A stretch of DNA of 43,847 bases from Chitinophagaceae bacterium. GTDB taxonomy: Bacteria; Bacteroidota; Bacteroidia; Chitinophagales; Chitinophagaceae. The translations under genes and the position numbers were made by a program. Shown piece by piece: positions 33,325-41,061 of the stretch (its first letter is position 1; each line of letters begins with the position of its first letter). The notes beneath the pieces are model-generated. The model was not told the origin of the DNA. It ran no database searches and saw only the letters and a list, made by a program, of their open reading frames with translations. The stretch spans positions 1-43,847 of the forward strand of contig CANGNA010000033.1 in the NCBI GenBank assembly GCA_947455215.1. Reading direction: 5' to 3'.

Positions 33325-33372
33325 AAAACGAATATGTCCACATGTGAGATGGCTTCGTTCCTCGCCATGACC
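33325..33372. repeat. Dispersed repeat family 2 inside the ccmE-ccmF operon
   Basis: Short-form copy (AAAACGAATATGTCC, then ATGTGAGATGGCTTCGTTCC and TCGCCATGACC) in the 130-bp gap between ccmE and ccmF. Confidence 0.7.
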
Positions 33373-33395
33373 ATGTTTGTTGGTTTAGCGAAGTA

Positions 33396-33791
33396 CTATG
33401 CGCCCTCGCCAACTACCATGTCCTTTTTATATTTGGACGGGCACTTCATCTGGATACCACTGCACACGAAGGTATTGTCCTTCATATAGCCCTTCATCAC
33501 CAACTGTTCAGATTTGTCGATATCGCGCGGAGGTGCGCCATTGATGAAAATGACCTCGTGCTGCGTACCGGCCTTGTCTGTTGCATAAAAAGTGAATTTG
33601 TTAGGGTCGGCCTTAGGATCATAATGAATACCCTTGCCCTTATCGAAATAACCCATAACATGGTACGACTTACCCGGCTCTTTGGCAGCAGAGTTGAACG
33701 TTTCGTAAGTGCTGAAATTGATAAAAGTGGCAGAAATAGCTGCTATGGCAACAACTACCAGGAGCAGCAATGTTATATGCGTTTTTTTCAT
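33396..33791 (-). CDS. ccmE: Cytochrome c maturation protein CcmE, CxxxY variant
   Basis: The periplasmic haem chaperone of system I. 131 residues: an N-terminal signal anchor (about residues 6-25), then an OB-fold region with YHVMGYFDKGKGIHYD and KFTFYATDKAGTQHEVIF, and GYMKDNTFVCSGIQMKCPSKY. Classical CcmE binds haem covalently through His in HxxxY. Here the site is Cys117-P-S-K-Tyr121, the CxxxY type known from some deltaproteobacteria and archaea. It is the first gene of the ccmE-ccmF unit, with a perfect TAACTTTG box 16 nt upstream. Confidence 0.92.
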   Translation of the reverse strand: MKKTHITLLLLVVVAIAAISATFINFSTYETFNSAAKEPGKSYHVMGYFDKGKGIHYDPKADPNKFTFYATDKAGTQHEVIFINGAPPRDIDKSEQLVMKGYMKDNTFVCSGIQMKCPSKYKKDMVVGEGA

Positions 33792-33807
33792 AACCCTTAA
33801 TAGGCTT

Positions 33808-33815
33808 CAAAGTTA
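33808..33815 (-). promoter_or_regulatory. -7 promoter box of ccmE-ccmF
   Basis: A perfect TAACTTTG on the minus strand, 16 nt before the ccmE ATG. Confidence 0.5.
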
Positions 33816-33964
33816 CGACAAATAGAGTAAGTGATGATTTTCAATATTTTTTTAACAAAGCCCAAGATTTGAGAAATGACATTCGTCTGATATAATAGAG
33901 AGTTAATGCCGGTATATGTAAACAATAAGTCATAGAGTACATTTTAACTATTACCCTGTCATCA

Positions 33965-33998
33965 TGTAAAAAGCTCCGCGACGGCGGAGCTTTTTACA
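33965..33998 (-). terminator. Terminator of the peroxidase-YHYH operon
   Basis: A perfect 15-bp stem TGTAAAAAGCTCCGC / GCGGAGCTTTTTACA with a 4-nt loop, 23 nt after the YHYH stop. It has T-runs on either strand. Confidence 0.85.
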
Positions 33999-34021
33999 TT
34001 TTACTGACTGCAAGAGTTAAC

Positions 34022-35329
34022 TTATTGTATCACCAACTTCTTTGTTTCAGAAGCGCCATTGTTATTGTTGAAACACTTCACGAAATATATACCCGTACTT
34101 AACTGTGTACCGAGATCAGTATTGGGGCCACTTAATACCGCTTGTAACTTTACTGCACCCAACTGATCATATATGGCTACATGCGTGAACACACCAGGTG
34201 TTGTAGTGAGCGTAATATGATCTGACGCGGGATTAGGATAGATGGCAAACTGATTGCCTGCGGCCAATACATTTTGAACACCATTAGTTACAGGCAAGAG
34301 ACAACTGGTAGCGCCTGAAGGTATACTGATATTAGGCACAGGCACCAGGTTTGCCGCATCGGGTACGCCATAGTAATAAATGCCTAAGTAATATGGGAAG
34401 GCTGCATTGCCGGCAGCATCGGTGGTAACAAAGTATGCATAGGTACCGGCAGGATATTCCGGTGTTACACAAAAGCGACCATTGTATTGGTCGAGGTCGC
34501 CGCCATTGGCTGCCAGCCATTCGTAATCCTCGCAGTAAAAGCCAATAGGGTAAGTAGTGCTTACATCGGGCCCATATTGGGCAGTGGTAAGAGCAGTACC
34601 ATCGGGCAGTGTATGGCGCTGGGTAATACTACGGAGGCTATAACCACTCTTCATACGAGTGACACCACTTGTAGAATCTGTAGCGTTCACATAACCATTC
34701 GGGCCGTAGATGGGATAACCATCGAATGCAAAGCCAACCAATGGAGAATGCTTGCCGGCAAGTGCATGCCTGTAAAAACGAAATGGCGTAGTGTGTGTAT
34801 GATAAGCACCAGCTTGTTGCGGATGTGCGCCAAATGCGGTATCGAGCACAAATCCTTCGGACATGCCTACTTCCACATTCCATATACCTAAACCACCCGG
34901 TGCCGGGATATTGTCTGTGCCATTCCACGACTTTGCGTTGGTAAGGCCGTATACCGGTATGCCATTCAGCAATGCACCTATAGCGCCTACCTTGGGAGAT
35001 ATGGTATGTGTGCCGGTTGCCGGTGCAGGATTGCGGGGAAAACGGTAAACATAATTCTGCGCCAGGCAGCTACCGGGGTTAAAATACTTACCCATATTAT
35101 CGGTAAGACCTTGGGCACGCACCCAGATGGTATCACTATTGTAACACATTTTCAATACATCTGCAGAATCGGGAGATACTGTGAAGACGTAATTCGGCGG
35201 TCCGCTGGTTGCGGTCTGATCCCAATAACTGCCTAACTTACCATTCAGGTTCATGATCCACGAATCAATGTTAGGCTGGGCTATGGCCGCGACAGGGCTG
35301 GCCAACAGCAGGAGTAGTAACTTTTTCAT
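34022..35329 (-). CDS. Secreted YHYH-domain protein with T9SS sorting domain
   Basis: 435 residues: signal peptide MKKLLLLLLASPVAAIA, then a YHYH domain with AYHTHTTPFRFYRHALAGKH followed by SPLVGFAFDGYPIYGPNGY, and a C-terminal type A T9SS sorting domain (AIYPNPASDHITL, LSTGIYFVKCF). YHYH proteins have no settled activity; the conserved His cluster suggests metal binding (inference). It lies 31 nt after the di-haem peroxidase gene, and both belong to one minus-strand operon with the sialidase-like gene. T9SS export puts it on the cell surface or outside. Confidence 0.9.
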   Translation of the reverse strand: MKKLLLLLLASPVAAIAQPNIDSWIMNLNGKLGSYWDQTATSGPPNYVFTVSPDSADVLKMCYNSDTIWVRAQGLTDNMGKYFNPGSCLAQNYVYRFPRNPAPATGTHTISPKVGAIGALLNGIPVYGLTNAKSWNGTDNIPAPGGLGIWNVEVGMSEGFVLDTAFGAHPQQAGAYHTHTTPFRFYRHALAGKHSPLVGFAFDGYPIYGPNGYVNATDSTSGVTRMKSGYSLRSITQRHTLPDGTALTTAQYGPDVSTTYPIGFYCEDYEWLAANGGDLDQYNGRFCVTPEYPAGTYAYFVTTDAAGNAAFPYYLGIYYYGVPDAANLVPVPNISIPSGATSCLLPVTNGVQNVLAAGNQFAIYPNPASDHITLTTTPGVFTHVAIYDQLGAVKLQAVLSGPNTDLGTQLSTGIYFVKCFNNNNGASETKKLVIQ

Positions 35330-35360
35330 GCATGTTGTTTTTAAAAAATGAAAAGATCGG

Positions 35361-36371
35361 TTATTGCTTTAGGTAGGTAAACTTCTTATCCCTGAGGAAT
35401 GTATCATCGGTGAGGGTGCGCAGGAAGACCACGAGGTCTGTGCGCTCCTTATCTGTAAACGATAATTTGCCAGGCAACTTGCGCGATAACGTACTGCTGG
35501 CGTATACCTTTTCGCTATAGTGAAACAGTACCATCTGCAAATTGCGGAAGCGACCATCATGCATATACGGGTAAGAAACCTCTACATTGCGCAGTGTAGG
35601 CACTTTGTACTTGAACGAGTCTGATGCTTTGCCGGTTGTCTTGGCGCGGCCATAATCTTTCAGCGATGTATCGGGCACCAAACCATTATTTTCAAATTCG
35701 CCATTGGTGAACAGCGGTTCTTTGTGACAGACAGCACAGTGCTGTTTGAACAGTGCATACCCGTGTGCTTCACGCTCGCTGAAAGTATCAATGCCATTCA
35801 TCACCCTGTCGTACTTAGCATTGGCGCTCACCATGGTGAGCATGAACTGAGACAACGATTGCATCACCTCGTCAGCAGTTATTAGTGTATCACCAAATGC
35901 GTTCCTGAACAGCTCTTTGTATTCGGCATTTGCACTTAGCCTGGCGACAACCGTATCCATACTACAATCCATCTCCAGCACATTACTAATGGGTGCCTTG
36001 GCCTGCTCATCCAGATGATGGATCGCCCCATCCCACATAAATTCCTTGTTCCACGCCAGGTTCATAAGCGCGGGTGAATTACGGGTACCTATCCTGCCAT
36101 CTATTCCATGACTCAATGTATGATCAGCATGAGTAAAGGCTGTATACTGCAAGTGGCAGCTGACGCATGATACAGTATTGTTTCTCGATAACAAGGTTTC
36201 TGCAAATAACCTGCGCCCTAACGCTACCTTTTCCTGACTAAGCGGATGATGTTTGAAGTCGTACACAGGTTTAGGCCAACCTTTCGGCGTATAGGTATCG
36301 CTTGTCCTTCTGAAAGACAACAGCCCTATAACCAAACCTATGGACACTATTACCAGTAATTTCCGCATCAC
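35361..36371 (-). CDS. Di-haem cytochrome c peroxidase (CCP/MauG family)
   Basis: 336 residues with an N-terminal hydrophobic segment for export or anchoring. Two haem c sites: CVSCH (Cys69, Cys72, His73) and CAVCH (Cys212, Cys215, His216). Other family features are LGRRLFAETLLSRNNTVSC, GTRNSPALMNLAW and KVPTLRNV, with SYPYMHDGRF near the C-terminus. Bacterial CCPs reduce hydrogen peroxide in the periplasm; MauG-type members oxidise protein residues. The downstream YHYH gene is a candidate substrate or partner (inference). Haem attachment would depend on the Ccm proteins also encoded in this window. A 16-bp perfect palindrome lies 42 nt upstream. Confidence 0.94.
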   Translation of the reverse strand: MMRKLLVIVSIGLVIGLLSFRRTSDTYTPKGWPKPVYDFKHHPLSQEKVALGRRLFAETLLSRNNTVSCVSCHLQYTAFTHADHTLSHGIDGRIGTRNSPALMNLAWNKEFMWDGAIHHLDEQAKAPISNVLEMDCSMDTVVARLSANAEYKELFRNAFGDTLITADEVMQSLSQFMLTMVSANAKYDRVMNGIDTFSEREAHGYALFKQHCAVCHKEPLFTNGEFENNGLVPDTSLKDYGRAKTTGKASDSFKYKVPTLRNVEVSYPYMHDGRFRNLQMVLFHYSEKVYASSTLSRKLPGKLSFTDKERTDLVVFLRTLTDDTFLRDKKFTYLKQ

Positions 36372-36413
36372 AGTTTATTTGACGGCATAGCCGGCCTTTT
36401 CCTTCGCTACGAT

Positions 36414-36429
36414 CTACAAATATTTGTAG
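36414..36429. promoter_or_regulatory. 16-bp perfect palindrome upstream of the peroxidase gene
   Basis: CTACAAATATTTGTAG is fully symmetric and lies 42 nt before the peroxidase ATG in the 113-bp gap after the sialidase-like gene. Its size and place suit a dimeric regulator site. An RNA hairpin or weak processing site is also possible. Confidence 0.4.
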
Positions 36430-36484
36430 CCGATAAGCTGAAGCCTCGAAACAACAGTTATATTTGGGTTGGTTATAGGTATAA

Positions 36485-37930
36485 TTATCTTATGATCTGT
36501 AACTTACCTGTAGACCAGCCATTGTTACTGTCCTTCATTTTAAAGATATAATTTCCTGTTGCTAATCCGCTTACTGAAAAACGTACCTGTCCATTGGATA
36601 GTTCGGGCTGCAATGGGAATCGGCGTCCACCTCCATCAACCAGGTAAGCTTCAACACTACCACCACCCGGTACATCCACAAAAAAGTATGAAGAGGCGGC
36701 GTTGGGGTATAGTGTAACCTCCTGCTGCAATTTGTCGGCTCCTACCCCAACGGCCGGCAATGCGCCACGTACATACATCACCTTATTAGTAGTATTATCC
36801 TGCCATACCACATGCACATAATTACCAGAGATAGCCACATCTGCATTTTCCACGCCACCCGATGCACCAGGTATAAGCGCATAGCCGGAAATCCCGCCGG
36901 CAACATTACTTGTGTAAGCATAGGCAACGGCAGCGCTGCCTCCGGAACTCTGCTTCCAAACAGCTATTGACCGGCTTCCATTGTTGGCTATACGCGGGTA
37001 GTTTTGCGCAGTAACACCAGAAACGGGCCCTGTAATTGAGTTGTGCGTGGTAGTGGAACTAAGTGTTGCGATATCTGTTTTACTGAAGTATACCATAGAC
37101 GAACCCGAAGCGCCGCTCATGAACACAGAATACAAAGTGTCTCCCAATATGAACCCATCCGGGCCTGACGAAGGACAAGACATGAGCATCCACAAAGTAG
37201 TGTCGATAACTCTGTTAGTAGCGTAGCTTGTTCCAATATTGGATGAGACGGCCACCCAGTTATCTCTTATATTGCTCACATTATTGCGGAACAAGACCGC
37301 TTGTGTACTGCCTGAGGTAAGAACAGAAGCCGGGCAACAATCACACACATCGGCCATACCTATCGATGCGAGAACAGGTGTTGAGAATGTTGCGCCCCAA
37401 TCTGCAGAGCGGGTAGTAACATATTTAGCCTGGCCAAAGGTACTATTGAATCTCATAAATGCGACAACGGGGTTGCCAGTATTGTCTGTTGTGACAACGG
37501 GAAACCGGGTCACGTTGGTATCGTAGTTATCTATTCGTACTGTATCACCAAATGACATTCCCCCAGTTGTAGAACGAACAAGGTACATATGATTCTGGAC
37601 AGACGTTTCAGGTGTACGTTTCATTACTACATATATGGTATCACCATAGGCAGCCATATCCGGGCCTGCCCACGACTGTGCAAATACCTGTAACGAGCCT
37701 CCGGGAGATACCGGCGCTGTAAATCCTGTGCCGTTCCACATGGCGAACAATGCCCGGGTGTCGGTTTGTCCCCAAAGCACATAAGGATCTCCGTTCCTGT
37801 TAAGCGCTACGCGTGGATGCAGGTTGGCACCAGAGCCGGTAGTTACAGTAAGGGGGGTATCCCAGGTGATCTGGGCGTATGTATGGTGTGCCAGCAGCGT
37901 GAGCAACAACAAAGTGTAGAAATATTTCAT
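36485..37930 (-). CDS. Secreted sialidase-like (BNR/Asp-box) protein with CDCC motif and T9SS sorting domain
   Basis: 481 residues from ATG 37930 (MKYFYTLLLLTLLAHHTYAQ, a signal peptide); a longer reading to 38035 has no sensible N-terminus. The body is a beta-propeller type with an Asp-box, SADWGATF near residue 180, and a CDCC cluster (Cys196, 198, 199) followed by another Cys at 252. The C-terminus is a T9SS sorting domain. Sialidase catalytic residues are not evident, so sialidase activity is doubtful. The Cys cluster points to metal binding (inference). First gene of the operon with the peroxidase and YHYH genes, and divergent from the outer-membrane protein gene. Confidence 0.85.
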   Translation of the reverse strand: MKYFYTLLLLTLLAHHTYAQITWDTPLTVTTGSGANLHPRVALNRNGDPYVLWGQTDTRALFAMWNGTGFTAPVSPGGSLQVFAQSWAGPDMAAYGDTIYVVMKRTPETSVQNHMYLVRSTTGGMSFGDTVRIDNYDTNVTRFPVVTTDNTGNPVVAFMRFNSTFGQAKYVTTRSADWGATFSTPVLASIGMADVCDCCPASVLTSGSTQAVLFRNNVSNIRDNWVAVSSNIGTSYATNRVIDTTLWMLMSCPSSGPDGFILGDTLYSVFMSGASGSSMVYFSKTDIATLSSTTTHNSITGPVSGVTAQNYPRIANNGSRSIAVWKQSSGGSAAVAYAYTSNVAGGISGYALIPGASGGVENADVAISGNYVHVVWQDNTTNKVMYVRGALPAVGVGADKLQQEVTLYPNAASSYFFVDVPGGGSVEAYLVDGGGRRFPLQPELSNGQVRFSVSGLATGNYIFKMKDSNNGWSTGKLQIIR

Positions 37931-37947
37931 AAGCCCATCTTTGCTAA

Positions 37948-37955
37948 CAAATATA
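37948..37955 (-). promoter_or_regulatory. -7 promoter box of the sialidase-like/peroxidase/YHYH operon
   Basis: A perfect TATATTTG on the minus strand, 17 nt before the ATG at 37930. It also supports that start over the upstream one at 38035. Confidence 0.55.
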
Positions 37956-38076
37956 GCGATAAACAGTATTACCTTTATAACATGAAGCAGCTGATGAAAT
38001 GGCTCGGAAGATTCTTCAGGAAAAGCTGCTGCCAATAGCGGTGGTACGTTTCTTATGTGATACTTCTCTTTAAGTT

Positions 38077-39468
38077 ATGCGCAAATTATTGCTGAGTGTC
38101 TTACTGCTTACCGGAACTTGTGCGTTTGCTCAAAGCGACAGGAAGCCGCCCGTGCACCAGCATACCGACGATGAGGATAAAGATGATGAGGATGACAAAA
38201 AAGATGATGGAGATGATGCAGACCATATGGGCTTCCATGCCATGAAGCAGCCCATGATCCGGATGTCGAGCGCCTACTCTTTATACCTGCCAATGACGCG
38301 GAACGGCTCCGGCACCAGCTGGCAACCAGACGCATCTTACCTGTACGGGCAAATGATACGTGCCCGCAACTGGGTGTTTATGGTGAGCGGGGATATATTT
38401 CTACGATACAACAAACAAGATGTATTGAGCGTAGGCACCAGGGGGGCAGAAAAATATGATGCGCCGGATATGCTGATGTTCATGGGGCAGCGCAAAGTGG
38501 GCGACTACGGCCTGTTCCATTTTAATACCATGTTCTCTACCGATGCCCTGATAGCCGGCGGCGACGGCTACCCGTTACTCTTCCAGACCGGGGAGTCGTG
38601 GCAGGGCAAACCGCTGGTGGACAGGCAACACCCGCACGACCTTTTTTCAGAATTGTCTGTAAGCTATGCACAAGCCTTTTCTCCCAAAATCGATGCATAT
38701 GTATATGTTGGCTATCCGGGAGAGCCAGCCTTAGGGCCGGTGACGTTCATGCACAGGCTTTCGGGCATGTTCAACCCCGACGCACCGCTGGGCCACCATT
38801 GGAGCGATGCAACGCATATAACATTTGGGGTAGCAACGCTGGGCGTGCGCTATGGCAAATTCAAGATAGAAGCATCGTCGTTCACTGGCCGGGAACCTGA
38901 TGAACAACGCCTGGGCTTCGACAAGCCGCGTTTTGATTCCCGAAGTGCCAGGGTATCATTCAACCCTACCTATAACTGGGCAGTACAGGTATCGCAGGGC
39001 TTTATTAAAAGCCCGGAGACACTGCACCCGGACGAGGATATTATCCGGACCACAGCATCTGCTACCTATACCCGATCCCTGGATAAATGGCGGTACATAA
39101 CCGGCACGGCATTGTGGGGACAGAACCGGATAAAGAGTAGCGGCCTGGTATCTAATTCGGCCCTGGCTGAGGGCACATTGAAGCTGAAGAAAAAAATAGT
39201 GTATGCCCGCTACGAATGGGTACAAAAAACTGCATTGGAACTGAACCTTGACCCATGGTATTATAACCTTGACAGAAATTATAACATCAACGCGTTCACG
39301 CTCGGAGCCAGTTACGAGCTATTCACGCTATTGCGCGTAACCACCGCAATTGGTGCACAGGCCACCGTATATATGCCTACGGCAGAGTTAAACCCTGTGT
39401 ACGGGAATACCCCGATAGGGGCCGAGGTATACCTGCACCTGTATCCCAGGATGATGAATACCCGTTAG
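38077..39468 (+). CDS. Outer-membrane beta-barrel-like protein, His/Asp-rich N-terminus
   Basis: 463 residues: signal peptide MRKLLLSVLLLTGTCAFAQ, then a strongly acidic segment (HQHTDDEDKDDEDDKKDDGD, residues about 27-50) with HMGFHAM, and a long body of beta strands. Blocks LYLPMTRNGSGTSWQPDAS, PLVDRQHPHDLFSELSVSYA and GHHWSDATHITFG are those of a Bacteroidota family I often recall next to copper-efflux genes. Those relatives tend to have His/Met-rich N-termini, whereas this one is Asp-rich. No known copper transporter is in the window. It is divergent from the CDCC operon. A metal-related role is inference. Confidence 0.83.
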   Translation: MRKLLLSVLLLTGTCAFAQSDRKPPVHQHTDDEDKDDEDDKKDDGDDADHMGFHAMKQPMIRMSSAYSLYLPMTRNGSGTSWQPDASYLYGQMIRARNWVFMVSGDIFLRYNKQDVLSVGTRGAEKYDAPDMLMFMGQRKVGDYGLFHFNTMFSTDALIAGGDGYPLLFQTGESWQGKPLVDRQHPHDLFSELSVSYAQAFSPKIDAYVYVGYPGEPALGPVTFMHRLSGMFNPDAPLGHHWSDATHITFGVATLGVRYGKFKIEASSFTGREPDEQRLGFDKPRFDSRSARVSFNPTYNWAVQVSQGFIKSPETLHPDEDIIRTTASATYTRSLDKWRYITGTALWGQNRIKSSGLVSNSALAEGTLKLKKKIVYARYEWVQKTALELNLDPWYYNLDRNYNINAFTLGASYELFTLLRVTTAIGAQATVYMPTAELNPVYGNTPIGAEVYLHLYPRMMNTR

Positions 39469-39474
39469 TTATAC

Positions 39475-39482
39475 TACCTTTG
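39475..39482 (+). promoter_or_regulatory. -7 promoter box of the DUF445 gene
   Basis: A perfect TACCTTTG, 34 nt before the ATG and 6 nt after the preceding stop. Confidence 0.5.
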
Positions 39483-39516
39483 CAGCCGCTCAACTAACGT
39501 CTGGCTACTACTTTTT

Positions 39517-40128
39517 ATGAATGATATAACGATCTGGATACAGCCATTTATAGCTGCCTTTATAGGTTGGTTCACCACATGGCTGGCTTTTTACATGCTA
39601 TTCAATCCCCGCAAACCCATACATATTTTCGGGCTTACCATACAGGGCATCTTCCCCAAGCGGCAGCACATATTTGCGGCAAAACTGGGCAAGGTAGTGG
39701 CCAATGAATTGCTACACTTTGAAGATATTGCCGGCCAGATAAAAGACCCCGCCCAACTGGAAGCAGTAATGCCCGATATTGAGCAACACGTAAATACCTT
39801 CCTTAACGAAAAACTAAAAGAAAAGCTGCCGGTGATATCCATGTTCGTAGGCCAGGGTATGCTGGACAAGGTGAAGGAAGGCCTTATGGAAGAGATACGC
39901 GTGATGCTGCCGGAAGTAATTGGTAAATACGCGGACAACTTGTCGGCCAAGATGGATGTAGAGAAAATGGTAACTGAGAAGGTATCCAACTTTTCATCAG
40001 ACAAGCTGGAAGAGATACTGTCTGCGGTAATGAAGAAGGAGTTCCGTTTTGTAGAGGCCATATGCGGCGTGTTCGGGTTTATAATAGGCGTGTTGCAACT
40101 GGCACTTACCCTACTCCACTTCCGTTAA
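39517..40128 (+). CDS. DUF445 family membrane protein
   Basis: 203 residues. N-terminal helix (about 8-30, containing FIAAFIGWFTTWLAFYMLF), then FNPRKPIHIFGLTIQGIFPK (the recognisable DUF445 block), a helical middle with many charged residues, and a C-terminal helix (VCGVFGFIIGVLQLALTLL-like, residues about 180-200). Both ends are membrane-embedded. The function is unknown; short Bacteroidota versions are common. It is convergent with the UbiA-like gene with 2 bp between the stops and no terminator hairpin. Confidence 0.88.
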   Translation: MNDITIWIQPFIAAFIGWFTTWLAFYMLFNPRKPIHIFGLTIQGIFPKRQHIFAAKLGKVVANELLHFEDIAGQIKDPAQLEAVMPDIEQHVNTFLNEKLKEKLPVISMFVGQGMLDKVKEGLMEEIRVMLPEVIGKYADNLSAKMDVEKMVTEKVSNFSSDKLEEILSAVMKKEFRFVEAICGVFGFIIGVLQLALTLLHFR

Positions 40129-40130
40129 TA

Positions 40131-40979
40131 TCATAACAGCAATACCAATAGCGCATATAACATCATCATTCCATCAGCATATACCAGGTAGGCACGTTCT
40201 GTATTATTTGTCTTCAGGTATTCTGCTACCAACCTGGTGACCACCGCTGTGATGATGACCGCCCCCATTCTGTACCACAGCGGATGGCGTAGATATTGGC
40301 CAATACCCAACACACCAAACAGCAACAATGCAGCATTCATGAGCCGGTAGCTATTGGGCAGCCCTATGATGTGCGGCAGCGTGTTGATGTTACTATTCTT
40401 ATCGGCCTGCACATCGCGGATATCGAAGATGATGCAGAGCACAAAAATGAACGTACCGCGAAGCAATATCTCGAAAGGAAAGCGTTGAACGCCTACGTGC
40501 CAGTAAAGCATGGGTAATACCGATGTAACAATGGTCCACACAGCAGTGAGCGATAGTATCTTCAGCCACCCCACATCTCGTATCCTTTTCTTTTTCTTGA
40601 ACGGCAGTATAGGCAACGTGTAAGCAAAAGATATGAAACCCAGCAGTGCACAAACAAGGAACATATTCGGCGTCATTTCCGGCAGTGCGCTGGCAGCCAA
40701 CAGTATGCCAATAACAGCCAGCGACGCATATACAGGCTGATGATGCTTAGTAAGCCTGGGCAAGCCGATAGTAGATGAGACCCGTTTCTTTACGGCTGGG
40801 TGAATGTTATAAACCAATAAAGAGCACCCAAACACCAGCGCATGCAGTTTGCTGAACAGCTCGGGCCGGCTATCGTTAACAAGCCGCTCTGTAGCCATAC
40901 ACAGGCTCAGGGCGCAACAGGCCGTGAAGATACTGGTGAGCAAGAACCAGTCGAGTAGTTTTTTGATCAGATTCAACAC
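40131..40979 (-). CDS. UbiA-like prenyltransferase-family membrane protein
   Basis: 282 residues with about eight hydrophobic segments. The second Asp-rich motif of UbiA enzymes is present as FDIRDVQADK (D-x-x-D-x-x-x-D). The first, normally N-D-x-x-D-x-x-x-D after the second helix, is replaced by YNIHPAVKK with no Asp, so Mg-prenyl-diphosphate binding may be altered. Other family features are the basic KKKKRIRDVGWLK loop and LPHIIGLPNSYRL. Enzymes of this family attach isoprenoid chains to aromatic or lipid acceptors. No partner gene suggests the substrate. It may be a divergent or non-catalytic branch (inference). Confidence 0.75.
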   Translation of the reverse strand: MLNLIKKLLDWFLLTSIFTACCALSLCMATERLVNDSRPELFSKLHALVFGCSLLVYNIHPAVKKRVSSTIGLPRLTKHHQPVYASLAVIGILLAASALPEMTPNMFLVCALLGFISFAYTLPILPFKKKKRIRDVGWLKILSLTAVWTIVTSVLPMLYWHVGVQRFPFEILLRGTFIFVLCIIFDIRDVQADKNSNINTLPHIIGLPNSYRLMNAALLLFGVLGIGQYLRHPLWYRMGAVIITAVVTRLVAEYLKTNNTERAYLVYADGMMMLYALLVLLL

Positions 40980-41005
40980 TGTAAAAATCGGTATTCTGCA
41001 GCAAT

Positions 41006-41044
41006 AAAAGAGGGTGCCTCATAGTTTGAGACACCCTCTTTTTT
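41006..41044 (-). terminator. Terminator of the beta-helix protein gene
   Basis: AAAAGAGGGTG-CTCA and TTGAG-CACCCTCTTTTTT form a strong stem with a short loop, 18 nt after the stop at 41062. It has T-runs on both strands, so it could also stop transcripts from the left. Confidence 0.85.
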
Positions 41045-41061
41045 AACACAAATCTCCATCT

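Noticed and set aside
36485-38035. Longer start for the sialidase-like protein
   Set aside because: The additional 35 residues precede a normal signal peptide and cover a perfect -7 box at 37948-37955.
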